From positions 620,001-684,000 of the forward strand of contig NZ_FNAG01000002.1 of assembly GCF_900101825.1 (NCBI RefSeq): a stretch of DNA of 64,000 nucleotides, read 5' to 3'. Numbering within the stretch: the stretch's first letter is position 1; every line of letters begins with the position of its first letter. Made by a program: the position numbers and the translations under genes. The notes beneath the pieces were generated by a model that made no database searches, was not told the DNA's origin, and worked only from the letters and a program-made list of their open reading frames with translations. Positions 28,804-38,664 of this stretch are shown here, in pieces. The DNA comes from Aquimonas voraii (lineage in GTDB: Bacteria; Pseudomonadota; Gammaproteobacteria; Xanthomonadales; Xanthomonadaceae).

Positions 28804-31800
28804 CTACTTCCCCGGCAAAGCAAACCCCCGAGCCCGCGCCCCAGCCCGCGGATGCGCCCGCTCTTCATCCTGATGCCGCCCATCCCCATCGTCGCCGCGC
28901 AGCTTGTAAGCCGGCGTCCACCGCGGGTCCTGCGGTTTCGGCGCCTTGATCTCGAACCCACTACGGCTCGTCGTTCCAGCGTGTGCAATCTCCAGCGTGT
29001 ACTTGCCCGGCACCGGGTACAGCCGATGCCCCAGGCGCTGGGATTCCGCATAGGGCTGGTGCTTCCGCTCCTCGCGCTTGTCGGCGTCCAGCGCTTCCAG
29101 CGCCTGCTTCTCGGCGGCGAGGGTGAGTTCGGCATCCAGCGCCAGGTTCCAGCGGAAGCTGTTCAGGCCTGCCTCCGCCTCACGCTCGAAGGTGGCGAGC
29201 GGGCGGTCTTTCTCGTCCAGCAGGCGGAAGCGCACGGGGCCGGCGGCTTTGGCCCAGTAGGTGCCGGTGAGTTCGGGCAGGTGTTCGGGGCGGTCGAACC
29301 AGGGGTCGGGGCGGCGGCGCCAGTCGCGTGAGGCTTTGAGGTCGTCGATGTGGAACAGGTGCACGGCGCTGCTGCGCACCTCGCTGCTGAGCTGCTGCAC
29401 CGGCAGCACGTCGACGATCCATGCGCTGCGGCCGTGGGTGCCGGCGATCAGTTCGCGGTCGCGCGGGTGTACGAACAGGTCGTGCACGGGCACGTTGGGC
29501 AGGCCGCCGTCCAGCGCCTGCCAGCTGCGGCCGCGGTCCAGGCTGGCGTACACGCCGCGGTCGGTGCCGACGTAGAGCAGGTCCGGGTTGACCGTGTCCT
29601 CGCGGATCACGTTGACGGGCTCGGCGGGCAGGCCCTCGGCAATCGACTGCCAGCTCGCGCCGAAGTCGTCGCTGCGGTACAGGTAGACGCGGTCGTCGTC
29701 CTGCCGGTAGCCGTTCAAGCTGAGGTAAATGCGCTCGCTGCTGTGGCGCGAGAGTTCAATGCGGCTCACCCAGCGGTCGGCGGGCAGGGTGGCATCCACC
29801 TGCTGCCAGCGCACGCCGCCGTCCACGCTCACATGCACATGGCCGTCGTCGGTGCCTACGCCCAGGCGGCCGAAAGCTAGCGGCGATTCGGAGACCGTGG
29901 TGATCGTAGCGAAGGGCACGTTGCCGCGCTCTTTCGAGCGGGTCAGGTCTGGGCTGATCGCGGCCCAGCTGCGGCCGCGGTCGAAGCTACGGTACAGGCG
30001 GTTGCTGGCCATGTAGACGGTGCGCGCGTCGTGCGGCGACAGGATCACCGGCGTGCTCCAGTTGTAGCGCAGCAGGGGCTCGTTGAGCGCTGCGCGCGGC
30101 CGCACCTCGTGGCGTTTGCCGGCGCTGTCGATGCGGGTGTAGTAGCCGAACTGGTAGCCGGTGTAGGTGTCGCCGGATTCATCGTCCACGGCCACCCACA
30201 TGCCGTCGCCGCCGTTGATGTAGTTCCAGTCTTCGCCCAGCTCCCAGCGCGTGCGGCTGCTGCCTTTCCAGGTGCCGTTGTCCTGCAGGCCGCCGTAGAC
30301 GTTGTAGGGCTCGGCCATGTCGGCATAGATGGTGTAGAACTGGCCCACCGGCTGGGCATCAAGCCGGCGCCAGGTGATGCCGCCGTCGTAGCTCGCATCC
30401 AGCCCGCCGTCGTTGCCGACCACGAGGCGCTGCGGGTAGTTGGGGTCGATCCACATGGCCTGGTAGTCGACGTGCACGCTGGGGTGGTTGGTGTAGCCCG
30501 ACCAGGTCTTGCCGCCGTCAGAGGAGGCGATCAGCGGCACGCCCATGGTGTAGACGCGCTCGGCGTCGCTGGGGTCGACCGCGATCTCGCCGAAGTAGTA
30601 GCCATAGGTGTAGGTGACTTCGCGGACGGGTTCGTCGTGCGTGCGGCGCCAGCTCGCGCCGCCGTCGTCGCTGCGCCACACGGTGTGGCCCCAGGTGGGG
30701 TTGTCGAACAGGGCGGCATTGCCGTCTTCGAGGCGGCTGAGCAGCTGCTGCAGGGTGATCGAGCCGTCGCGCACCTGCGCGAGCAGGCCCTTGGCGTCGA
30801 GCTCGACCGGCAGGTCGGCGCCGCGGATGAAGCGCTCGACTTCTTCTGGGTCCTGCTTAAGGAAATCTTCCTTGCTCATCGTGCGCAGGCGCTGCGGAGA
30901 GAGCGGGCGGTCGCCGAGGTCGCGCAGGGCTTCGGGCAGCTCGGCCCAGTGGTCGATGCTGGCGTAGACGGTGTCGGGCTGGCTGGCGGCGATGGCGAGG
31001 CCAATGCGGCCGACGCTGTCACCCTGCGGCAGGCCGCCGGCAAGCTCGCGCCAAGTGCGGCCGCCGTCTTCGGATTTGTAGATGCCCGAGCCGTCGCCGC
31101 TTTCGGTGAACTGCCAGGGCGTGCGCGTGCGGGTCCACAGCGCGGCGTAGAGCACGTCGGGGCGGGTCGGGTCGATGACGAGGTCGCTGGCGCCGGTCCA
31201 GTCGTCGGTCGGTTTCAGCACCTGCGTCCAGGTGTCGCCGCCGTCTTCGCTCAAGAAGACGCCGCGCTGCCCGCCGGGCGTGTAGAGCTTGCCGGCAGCG
31301 GCGACGAGCACGCGCCGGCTGTCGCGCGGATCGACCAGGATCTCGGCGATGCGGTCGGTGCCAGTGAGGCCTTTGCGCGCGAAGCTCTTGCCGCCGTCAT
31401 GGCTGACGAACACGCCGTGGCCGCCGTAGTTGGAGCGCGCGGCATTGGGTTCGCCGGCGCCGATCCACAGGGTTTCGGGCTTGGACGGGTCCACGGCAAT
31501 CGCGCCGATCACGGTGTTCGGCAGCTGGTCGGTGAGGGGCTCGAAGCTGCCGCCGTTGTTGGTGGTCTTCCACACGCCGCCGGTCGCGTAGGCCACGTAG
31601 AAGGTGTAGGGCTGGCCGGGCACTGAGGCCAGATCCACCACGCGCCCGCCTTGCCCGGTCGGGCCGATGCTGCGCCAGCTCAGGCCCTTGAAGATCGATG
31701 CGTCCTGCATCTGCTGGTGCTGCTGCCAGGCGGCTTCGCGCTGCTCGGGCGTGCTGGGCGCACCGGGCTTGGGCCGTGCTGCATGCGTGGGGGGTGTCAG

Positions 31801-31842
31801 GCAGAGCAGCAGCAGGGTTCCGATCCAGGCGGCGATGCGCAT
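28804..31842 (-). CDS. Secreted BNR/sortilin-like beta-propeller protein (glycosyl-hydrolase-like)
   Basis: Start ATG 31842 with GGAG eight bases upstream. The 1,012-residue product has a signal peptide (MRIAAWIGTLLLLCLTPPTHA). The body is a ten-bladed-type VPS10/BNR propeller with many S-x-D-x-G-x-[TS]-W Asp boxes (SEDGGDTW, SEDGGRTW, SDDGGASW, SSDGGKTW, SYDGGITW, SVDGGVRW). GNDGGLDAS and GGLQDNGTW are typical of this large bacterial family. A C-terminal domain of about 180 residues ends in a basic tail. Databases usually call such proteins glycosyl hydrolases or sortilin-like, but no catalytic residues can be pointed to. Location is probably periplasm or outside. Confidence 0.85.
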   Translation of the reverse strand: MRIAAWIGTLLLLCLTPPTHAARPKPGAPSTPEQREAAWQQHQQMQDASIFKGLSWRSIGPTGQGGRVVDLASVPGQPYTFYVAYATGGVWKTTNNGGSFEPLTDQLPNTVIGAIAVDPSKPETLWIGAGEPNAARSNYGGHGVFVSHDGGKSFARKGLTGTDRIAEILVDPRDSRRVLVAAAGKLYTPGGQRGVFLSEDGGDTWTQVLKPTDDWTGASDLVIDPTRPDVLYAALWTRTRTPWQFTESGDGSGIYKSEDGGRTWRELAGGLPQGDSVGRIGLAIAASQPDTVYASIDHWAELPEALRDLGDRPLSPQRLRTMSKEDFLKQDPEEVERFIRGADLPVELDAKGLLAQVRDGSITLQQLLSRLEDGNAALFDNPTWGHTVWRSDDGGASWRRTHDEPVREVTYTYGYYFGEIAVDPSDAERVYTMGVPLIASSDGGKTWSGYTNHPSVHVDYQAMWIDPNYPQRLVVGNDGGLDASYDGGITWRRLDAQPVGQFYTIYADMAEPYNVYGGLQDNGTWKGSSRTRWELGEDWNYINGGDGMWVAVDDESGDTYTGYQFGYYTRIDSAGKRHEVRPRAALNEPLLRYNWSTPVILSPHDARTVYMASNRLYRSFDRGRSWAAISPDLTRSKERGNVPFATITTVSESPLAFGRLGVGTDDGHVHVSVDGGVRWQQVDATLPADRWVSRIELSRHSSERIYLSLNGYRQDDDRVYLYRSDDFGASWQSIAEGLPAEPVNVIREDTVNPDLLYVGTDRGVYASLDRGRSWQALDGGLPNVPVHDLFVHPRDRELIAGTHGRSAWIVDVLPVQQLSSEVRSSAVHLFHIDDLKASRDWRRRPDPWFDRPEHLPELTGTYWAKAAGPVRFRLLDEKDRPLATFEREAEAGLNSFRWNLALDAELTLAAEKQALEALDADKREERKHQPYAESQRLGHRLYPVPGKYTLEIAHAGTTSRSGFEIKAPKPQDPRWTPAYKLRGDDGDGRHQDEERAHPRAGARARGFALPGK

Positions 31843-31941
31843 CGGTGAGTCTCCGGGCGGCGGTGCTAGGGCAGGGTGGAGTGGTGTTTCGCAGATGGGG
31901 GGGCGTGTGGCAAGTGCTGGTCTTCTGACTTCGACGCCTGG

Positions 31942-32055
31942 CTTCGCTTCGCTCGGACTACTGAGAGCGCTTGTCGGCTGCCACCGGCAGCCGACAAGCG
32001 CTCTCTTACGCTTCCCTCCGGGAGAGAGGGGCTTGAGAGCAAGGCCCCCGCGTTG
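31942..32055. repeat. REP-like palindromic element, copy 1
   Basis: Contains a perfect 20-bp inverted repeat (31963-31982 against 31986-32005, gagagcgcttgtcggctgcc) with only a 3-nt loop, followed by acgcttccctccgggagaga. About 105 bp are shared with 32168-32273, and the second half with 37389-37429 in inverse orientation. Confidence 0.85.
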
Positions 32056-32087
32056 GATGTTGGTATTGATGTGGGCTTTGGTTTGCT

Positions 32088-32112
32088 CCCCTCTCCCCTT
32101 GCGGGAGAGGGG
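32088..32112. repeat. Hairpin cccctctccc/gggagagggg
   Basis: Ten-base perfect stem with a five-base loop, followed by further gggggagagggg. This lies between the two REP-like copies and belongs to the same G/C-rich intergenic repeat style. Confidence 0.75.
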
Positions 32113-32167
32113 CGGGGGAGAGGGGTGAAAGCTCGCCGCGAGTGTTGTCCCCCTCTCCCCAACCTGC

Positions 32168-32273
32168 CTTCGCTCCGCTCGGGCTCCAGAGAGCGTCGGC
32201 TGCCACCGGCAGCCTACAAACGCCCTCCTCCGCTTCCCTCAAGGGGAGAGGGGCTCAAGAGCGCGGCGCTTGC
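32168..32273. repeat. REP-like palindromic element, copy 2
   Basis: Same order as copy 1 (cttcgctccgctcgg, gagagcg, cggctgccaccggcagcc, cgcttccctc, ggggagaggggct) with substitutions that weaken the central palindrome. Confidence 0.82.
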
Positions 32274-32381
32274 TCACGTTCGGATTGATGGGTGCGGCGC
32301 ACTCAATCGCACGGCTTTGGGCCTCGCTGCGCTCGCTACCAAGCTGCGAACGCTCGCGCTACGGAATGCGGAGCCCGCGAA

Positions 32382-32412
32382 CAACAACGCCCGCAATGCG
32401 CGGGCGTTGTTG
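32382..32412 (-). terminator. Hairpin behind the M14 peptidase gene
   Basis: Perfect 13-bp stem (caacaacgcccgc / gcgggcgttgttg) with a 5-nt loop, 28 bases after the stop of the minus-strand peptidase gene. The T content behind it is modest. Confidence 0.65.
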
Positions 32413-32439
32413 GGTCTACCGCCTTCGTTCAAGCGCCGA

Positions 32440-35337
32440 TCAGTGCACCGGCACCGCCGTGCGCGTGCCGAAGCCGGGCCCGTAGACGACCGCATTGCCG
32501 AGCACGCGCTGCATGGCGAGGCTGGCGCCGCGGAAGCTGGGGTTGGTGGCGAACAGGATGATCTGGCCGGCGCCCTTCGCTTCGCGGGTCACCCAGGCGG
32601 TGTTGGCGATGCGCTCCTGCGCTTCGGGCCAGAGCAATCCGCCCAGGCGCAGTTCGAGGGTGTGCCCCGGCGGCAGGCCGGCCCAGCCGTAGGCGCTCCA
32701 GTGTTCGCCGGCCTTCTTGCCGGGCTCCGCGCGCCACACGCCGTGGCGATACGGCGCCTCGACGCTGCCGGATGCCATCAGCGGAGTGCTGGAATCGACC
32801 AGCACCGGCAGATGATCGCGGCAGCCGAAGCTCAGCCAGTGGGTGTCGTCGCAGCGGGTGGCGACGAAGCTGCCGACCGGCATGAACACCTGCTGGAAGC
32901 TGTCGCGCTCGCTCAGTGCATCGGCATCGAGCGTCTCCGCGTCAGGATCGAAGCTGAAGGCGCCGCTGCGGCCGCTGGCGGCGCCGCGGGAATAGGGGTC
33001 GCCTTCGAGATTGGTGCGAGCAGAGGCCGCCAGCCATTCGCGGGCGAGGCGGTCGCGGTAGGGCTTCAGCTCCTTCAGCGCGTCGGGCAGTCCGCGCGCG
33101 GCCGACAGTCCGTCTTCGCGGGCCAGTGCGGTCGAGGCATTGCCCAGCGCGATCAGGGTGCCGCCAGCTTCCACCCACGGCTTGAGAGCGTCGCTGACTT
33201 CCTTGGGCAGGCTGCCGCCCCAGCGCTCGGGCAGCACGATCACGCGATAGGCGCGCAGGTCCAGGCGGGCGACGGCGCTTTCGTCGAGCAGGCTGGGATT
33301 CATGCCCAGGCCGTGTTCGAGGTAGTGCCAGACCGCGCCGAAGGTGTGCGGGTTGACCGCGCCCTTGCCGAGCACGGCGACTGCGCCCGACTGCAGCAGG
33401 GCGAACTCGCCGCCGCCAAGATCGGGCAGATCGCCGGGGCCTTCGCCGCTGCGCAGGGCGGCGAAGCCCTGCGGTGCGTCCTTCGCAGCCGCAGCGAGCG
33501 CTTCGCGGAGGCGCTGCGAATCGAGCTGCGGGTGGTCGTAGCGGGTGACGACCAGGCTGCCGCGCGGGAAGTCGCGGCCGTCGAAGCGCAGGTCCTTGCG
33601 GGCCACGCGCGGGCGGATGCCAGCGGCCAGCAGCTTCGCCGCGACCGGCAGCGCCGCATCGTCATGGCCGGACAGCGCCCAGCCAACAGCGGAGTCGGCC
33701 GGCAGCACCGGCTGTGTGTCCACCGTACTCGCGGCCTCGGTCTGCTGCGGCAGGCCGCCCTTGATGCGCCAGGCCGGCAGGCCATAGAACATCGGCAGGC
33801 TCCAGGCGGTGATGTCGTAGATCGTGCCTTCGCCCGTGCGCATCAGGGCCTCGCGCTCCTTTTTCAACGACTCGCGATCGATGCGCGGATCGAACTCCAT
33901 CAGGGTCGCGGCGAGGCGGCCCAGCGGCTGCCGGGTCGAGACCAGCAGGCTGCCGGCCGGGACTTCGGTGCGCTGCGTGCGGCCGTCGAAACCCTGCGCT
34001 TCGACCGTCCATGCGCTGGACAGTCGCTGCGCTTCGACGCCCTGCATCTGCAGCACGCGCAGCAGCTGCGCGCCGCGCGCCGGATGCTGGCTGACGTCAA
34101 TGGCGTAAACGCCGTTCGCATAGTCACCGCGCGCGCCGGTGAGCGCGGTGCGGTCGTCCCAGAAGGCCTGCAGCAGCTCGCTGCGACGTGCGCGCATCGA
34201 ATCGATGTTGGCGACCGCGCTTGCGAGCTGGCGGGCCACGCCGTCGGCGTGGAACTGCACTTCGCCATTGGCCTGGCGCACGCCATAGTCGGCCACGCGC
34301 GCCTGTTCGTAGAGGATGTTGACCGCGCCGCGCAGGCCGCCCCAGGCATCCGAGTAGCCCGGATACCAGCCCTCGTTCCACTCGCCCGAGTAGTAGACCC
34401 AGCCGCGCTGGTCGAAGGCCTGCGCCTGCTCGCGCCCGAACTCGGCGGCGAACTGCAGGAAGCGCGGCGACAGATGAGGGTTCATCGGCGCGCGCGCTGG
34501 CGAGAACAGGAAGGTTTCGTCCGGGCCCATCTCGTGGGCATCGATGAAGACGATCGGATGCCAGCGCTTCAGGAATGCGAGGCGACCCTGGGTTTCCGGC
34601 TGGGTCGCGAAGATCCAGTCGCGGTTCATGTCGAACACGTAGTGGTTGCCGCGACCAAAGGGCCAGCTGGTGCCGCGCGACATCGACTGGCCGTCGTAGC
34701 CGGGGGCGGCACCGCGGAAGCCCTGCAGATCGGCAATCGCGCGCGCGCGGCCGTCGGGGTTCATCAGCGGGTCGATCAGCAGGACGGTGTCGTCGAGACG
34801 CGCGGTGTGGGCCGGATCGTTCGAGGCGATCAGGCCGTAGATCAGGCCGAGGGCTGCGTCGCCGCCGCTGTGCTCGTTGCCGTGGATGCTGTGCGCGACG
34901 TAGGCCACGGCCGGGGCATCGCGCAGGATCTCGCTGGCGCGCGCCGCCGAGGTGCGGCGTGGGTCGGCGAGTTCGTCCAGCGCGTTCTGGATCTCGTCGA
35001 GTCGCGCGAGGTTGGCCGGGCTGGACACGATCGCCACCGACAGGGGACGGCCCTGGTGGCTGCGGGCGTACTCGATGACGCGGATGCGATCGGACACCTG
35101 CGCCCACTGCTGCAGGGCGGCGTGGATCTGTTCGGGGCTGGCGGCCTTCTGCCCCAGCGGAAAGCCCAGCAGGGTGTCCGGGTGGGGAATGGCAGGGTTG
35201 GCGTCGAACTGCCCGAACACCTGCACCACCGGATGCACTGGCACCGGATCGGCGGCATTGACCGCGATCGGCAGGGCGGCGGCGAGCGCAAAGGACAGCA
35301 GGGACAAGCGGAGCAGAGTGGGGCGGGGCAGGCGCAT
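32440..35337 (-). CDS. Secreted M14-family zinc carboxypeptidase-like protein
   Basis: ATG 35337 is the likely start; it opens a signal peptide (LLRLSLLSFALAAALPIAVNA). The 965-residue protein has an N-terminal M14 metallocarboxypeptidase domain. HSIHGNEHSGGDAA supplies the H-x2-E zinc ligands, LIDPLMNPDGRARA follows, and FIDAHEMGPDETF supplies the third zinc His. The remaining 550 residues hold further domains, including a glutamine-amidotransferase-like flavodoxin fold (YRVIVLPERWGGSLPKEVSD). This architecture is typical of large exported M14 proteins of unknown substrate. The 5' end is separated from the AbgT gene by about 200 bp. Confidence 0.85.
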   Translation of the reverse strand: MRLPRPTLLRLSLLSFALAAALPIAVNAADPVPVHPVVQVFGQFDANPAIPHPDTLLGFPLGQKAASPEQIHAALQQWAQVSDRIRVIEYARSHQGRPLSVAIVSSPANLARLDEIQNALDELADPRRTSAARASEILRDAPAVAYVAHSIHGNEHSGGDAALGLIYGLIASNDPAHTARLDDTVLLIDPLMNPDGRARAIADLQGFRGAAPGYDGQSMSRGTSWPFGRGNHYVFDMNRDWIFATQPETQGRLAFLKRWHPIVFIDAHEMGPDETFLFSPARAPMNPHLSPRFLQFAAEFGREQAQAFDQRGWVYYSGEWNEGWYPGYSDAWGGLRGAVNILYEQARVADYGVRQANGEVQFHADGVARQLASAVANIDSMRARRSELLQAFWDDRTALTGARGDYANGVYAIDVSQHPARGAQLLRVLQMQGVEAQRLSSAWTVEAQGFDGRTQRTEVPAGSLLVSTRQPLGRLAATLMEFDPRIDRESLKKEREALMRTGEGTIYDITAWSLPMFYGLPAWRIKGGLPQQTEAASTVDTQPVLPADSAVGWALSGHDDAALPVAAKLLAAGIRPRVARKDLRFDGRDFPRGSLVVTRYDHPQLDSQRLREALAAAAKDAPQGFAALRSGEGPGDLPDLGGGEFALLQSGAVAVLGKGAVNPHTFGAVWHYLEHGLGMNPSLLDESAVARLDLRAYRVIVLPERWGGSLPKEVSDALKPWVEAGGTLIALGNASTALAREDGLSAARGLPDALKELKPYRDRLAREWLAASARTNLEGDPYSRGAASGRSGAFSFDPDAETLDADALSERDSFQQVFMPVGSFVATRCDDTHWLSFGCRDHLPVLVDSSTPLMASGSVEAPYRHGVWRAEPGKKAGEHWSAYGWAGLPPGHTLELRLGGLLWPEAQERIANTAWVTREAKGAGQIILFATNPSFRGASLAMQRVLGNAVVYGPGFGTRTAVPVH

Positions 35338-35538
35338 GCGCGGTTCCGTTCGATCAGGAAAAACGCAGTCTGCCTCGCTGGACCGCATCCACGTACGTGC
35401 AGGTGGTCAGGTCAGCGGGCGTTGTCGCGCCGATGCTGGTCGCGTCCTTGGGCCGCGCTGCGCTTGGCCCAACCTGCCCGAGCCTCGGTGTCGCATCGGC
35501 TCGCGCGCCTCGGGCGCGAGCCGATGCGCAGGTTGTGA

Positions 35539-37179
35539 CTATCCCGCCGCCGTCGCCGGGATGTACTGCAGCGGTGCGCCCGGCCCGATCGGCAGGCCCA
35601 GCGCCAGCCAGACTACGAACAGCAGGGACCAGCCGATCGCGAACACCACCGAGTAGGGCAGCATCACCGAGATCACCGTGCCAATGCCGGCCTTGGGCTC
35701 GTAGCGCTGCAGGAAGGCGATGATCAGGGCGAAGTAGCTCATCATCGGGCTGATGATGTTGGTCACGCTGTCGCCGATGCGGTAGGCGATCTGGGTCAGC
35801 TCCGGCGAGTAGCCGAGGATCATGAACATCGGGATGAAGATCGGCGCCATCAGCGCCCACTTCGCCGAGGCCGAGCCCATGAACAGGTTGGCGAGCGCGG
35901 TCAGCAGGATGAAGCCGGCCATGATGATGATCTTGGCCAGCACCCAGCGCCACGGCGCGGGCTCACCCTCGCCCAGCACCAGCTGGCGCATCGAGTCGAG
36001 CACGCCGGCGCCCTCCACCGCGAACACCAGGCCCAACTGGGTCCAGTTGAAGTAGGCGACGAACTGCGCGGCAAAGAAGGTCAGCACCAGGTAGACGCCC
36101 AGCGTGGACATGCTCTGGCCCATGCCCTTGATGACGTCGTTGTCGCTCTTGATGGTGCCGGCGACCGCGCCGTAGACAACGCCCGCAACCACGCCGTAGA
36201 CGAAGATGATCGCGACCACGCTCTTCAGGAAGGGCGAGTTGAGCGGATCGCCGGTGACCGGATCACGCATGAAACCCGAGCCCCAGAACCAACCCTGCGG
36301 CAGCATCGACCAGACCAGGATCAGAGTGATCACCGCGCAGGCGAGCAGCGACCAGATCAGGCCGCGCTTCTCCTCGGGCTTCAGGCGCTGGGCGTTGGGG
36401 TCCTGTTCGGGCGTTCCATCGCCGGCCGCATTCGGGTCGCGGCTGGGCTCATCCGGAAAGCGCGGCGCTACGATCTTCTCGGTGACGAACCAGCCGAGCA
36501 GGGTGATCAGCGGCGTCGAGGCGATCATGAAGTACCAGTTGGCGACCGCGTTGACGGTGTAGTCCGGGTCGACGATGCGGGCGGCCTCTTGCGACAGGCC
36601 GGCCAGCAGCGGGTCGATGGTGCCGATCAGCAGGTTGGCTGAATAGCCGCCGGACACACCGGCAAAAGCGGCTGCCATGCCGAGGATGGGATGCCGGCCG
36701 GCGGCCAGGAAGATCAGACCGGCCAGCGGCACCAGCAGCACGTAGCCGATCTCGCTGGCCATGTTCGACATGACGCCGGCGAACACCATCACCGGGGTCA
36801 GCAGGAAGCGCGGCGCCGACAGCACCAGCAGGCGCAGGCTGGCGCCGATGAGACCGGAATGCTCGGCCACGCCGATGCCGAGCAGGGCCACCAGCACCGT
36901 GCCCAGCGGGGCGAAGTCGGTGAAGTTCTTCACCATGCTGGTGGACATGCGGTGCAGGCCCTCCAGCGAGAACAGGTTGACGACGTTGATGGTGGCGCCC
37001 GTGGCCGGATGCTGGGCGCTGATCTCCAGCCAGGCGGCAATGCCGGACATCACCACCACGGCCAGCGCCAGCAGGGCGAACAGGGTGGCCGGATGCGGCA
37101 ATGCATTGCCGCCGCGCTCGACCACGTTGAGGAACACATCGATGGCGGATCGCCGCGGCGCGGCGGGGCTCTGACTCAT
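35539..37179 (-). CDS. AbgT-family transporter
   Basis: ATG 37179 is the likely start; the open frame farther upstream is low-quality. The 546-residue inner-membrane protein has about 12 hydrophobic segments, the N-terminal [20 protein letters not shown] motif, and late segments ([21 protein letters not shown]) typical of the AbgT family. Founding members import p-aminobenzoyl-glutamate or export sulfonamides using the proton gradient. The actual substrate here is unknown. It is divergent from nothing and stands alone. Confidence 0.9.
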   Translation of the reverse strand: MSQSPAAPRRSAIDVFLNVVERGGNALPHPATLFALLALAVVVMSGIAAWLEISAQHPATGATINVVNLFSLEGLHRMSTSMVKNFTDFAPLGTVLVALLGIGVAEHSGLIGASLRLLVLSAPRFLLTPVMVFAGVMSNMASEIGYVLLVPLAGLIFLAAGRHPILGMAAAFAGVSGGYSANLLIGTIDPLLAGLSQEAARIVDPDYTVNAVANWYFMIASTPLITLLGWFVTEKIVAPRFPDEPSRDPNAAGDGTPEQDPNAQRLKPEEKRGLIWSLLACAVITLILVWSMLPQGWFWGSGFMRDPVTGDPLNSPFLKSVVAIIFVYGVVAGVVYGAVAGTIKSDNDVIKGMGQSMSTLGVYLVLTFFAAQFVAYFNWTQLGLVFAVEGAGVLDSMRQLVLGEGEPAPWRWVLAKIIIMAGFILLTALANLFMGSASAKWALMAPIFIPMFMILGYSPELTQIAYRIGDSVTNIISPMMSYFALIIAFLQRYEPKAGIGTVISVMLPYSVVFAIGWSLLFVVWLALGLPIGPGAPLQYIPATAAG

Positions 37180-37567
37180 GGGCGTGTCTCGTTCTGGACA
37201 GGCGGCGCTGTGAGGCCGCGAGGGCTGGGGACTATACAGGGCCGGCGCTTGGCGCCGGCCCCGCAATCGCGAGCCGGGAAACGGGAATCGGGAAACGGTA
37301 ATCGTCAATAGCGGGGCGTCGGCCCTCGTGCATAAGCTCGCCGCCAGCATCGGCCAGCTGCCGGAGCTCGAATCAGCGATTCACGCCGCTCTCCCCCGAT
37401 GGGAAGCGAAGGAGAGCGCGTGTCGGCTGTCGGCGGCAGCCGCCACATGCTCTGGGGCACGAACATAGCGAGGGCAGGTGGGCGGGCGCGGGCGCACGAG
37501 CCTTGCCCGATTCCCCGTGTGCCGCGTGGTTCAACGATTCCCAACTATCGATTCCCGATGCCCGGCG
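37180..37567. other. Intergenic region with REP-like copy and short repeats
   Basis: About 390 bp with no convincing gene. It contains a run of cgggaa-type short repeats (about 37275-37303) and the third REP-like copy (37389-37429). The upstream part should carry the promoter of the AbgT gene. Confidence 0.6.
37389..37429. repeat. REP-like element, copy 3 (inverted)
   Basis: Reverse complement reads cagccgacacgcgctctcct, then tcgcttcccatcgggggagag, matching the right half of the elements at 31986 and 32208. It is an isolated half-element in the opposite orientation. Confidence 0.75.
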
Positions 37568-38419
37568 CTACCGCCACAACATTCCGAGCACACTGCGGAA
37601 GGGAAGGATCGCCAGCCGAAAAGCTTCTCCGCTCCAGCTCAGCAGCCGCTGCTGGTCGATCCCCGAAAGCCCTCGCAGCAGATCAGCCAGGTTGCCGGCG
37701 CCGGTGCCCGGGAGCCTGCACAGCGCCTGCGCTCGCTTGGCCACGGTGTAGGTGCTGGCGACCGCCGCGGTGATCTCGGCCAGGATCGTCGCCATCGGCA
37801 GCACGCGCGCGGCCACGGTTCCGATCAGGCCCTCGCCGAATTGCTTGAGGATGGCGTCCATGCTGCGCTTTGAGAGCTGCTGTGCGCCGATGTTGGTCGC
37901 GGTCGCGAGCAGCACGACTCCGCGCAGCTCGGGCTCGGACAGCGCGACTTCGTAGAGCTCCACGATCTCCATGACCAGCTGCTTCTGCACCTGGGCCAAG
38001 GCCATGGTTTCGGCGAGAGGTCCCAGCACGGTGGGCGCCAGGCGACCCAACAGCGGGACGCGGCCGGTGATGCTGGAGATCGCCGCTGCCGTGCCGGCCT
38101 TGAGGCAGGCGCCGCGAACCAAGGCATCGAACTGGGCCTCGCGCTGGGCGACCGTGCGCGGGCGTCGGCTCTCGGCGCCACTGCGGCTCGCCCGCGTTCG
38201 CGAGCCGGTCGAGGCCTTGGAGGAGGCCTTGCGAGCGGGCTTGGCGCGCGTGCCGGCCGCGGCTGCGGCTCTGGCGGGGCCGTGCGTCTTCGGTGCTTCG
38301 CTCGCGACCTCGGCCTCGGTCGTGGCGCTGCGCACGTTCTTGCGGCCCTTGGGTTTTGCGGTCTTGGAGGGCGTGGCTGGGCCAGCGCTGCTGCGGCGTG
38401 GAGTTCGGGGCGTTGTCAT
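37568..38419 (-). CDS. Alanine-rich protein with a hydrophobic C-terminal domain (EcsC/DUF697-like)
   Basis: ATG 38419 is one of several close in-frame starts (38428, 38446); ribosome binding sites are weak. The 283-residue protein has an N-terminal region of about 100 residues very rich in Lys, Arg, Ala and Ser, predicted disordered. It is followed by a hydrophobic helical domain (AAISSITGRVPLLGRLAPTV; QVQKQLVMEIVELYEVAL; LIGTVAARVLPMATILAEIT). The latter resembles EcsC- or DUF697-type domains. Function is unknown; it could bind nucleic acid or membranes. Confidence 0.65.
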   Translation of the reverse strand: MTTPRTPRRSSAGPATPSKTAKPKGRKNVRSATTEAEVASEAPKTHGPARAAAAAGTRAKPARKASSKASTGSRTRASRSGAESRRPRTVAQREAQFDALVRGACLKAGTAAAISSITGRVPLLGRLAPTVLGPLAETMALAQVQKQLVMEIVELYEVALSEPELRGVVLLATATNIGAQQLSKRSMDAILKQFGEGLIGTVAARVLPMATILAEITAAVASTYTVAKRAQALCRLPGTGAGNLADLLRGLSGIDQQRLLSWSGEAFRLAILPFRSVLGMLWR

Positions 38420-38664
38420 GCGCGCGAGCATAGCAGTGGCTGCCATGGCTTCTGATGCACCGAGCACCATGCGCGCCGGCATGATCCGCCCGGTGCCATG
38501 GGGAAGCCGCCGGTGCGGACGGGGCTTGCAGACCTCGTCCCTCGCCGATGGCCGCGGCACTCGGCGGGCGTCGTCGTACAAACACGCCACAGTTGCGGCG
38601 GTGTTGGTTCCGCACCGCGTCAAGTAACCTATGCCCTTTGTTCTGCCGGGTGCGAGCCGATTCG

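Noticed and set aside
28177..29331. A 384-codon plus-strand frame
   Set aside because: Low-complexity, antisense to the BNR propeller gene end and the small membrane gene; only the short IS3-like part in another frame is real.
31876..35538. A 1,220-codon plus-strand reading frame
   Set aside because: It is antisense to the M14 peptidase gene, has no protein-like domains and no start signal.
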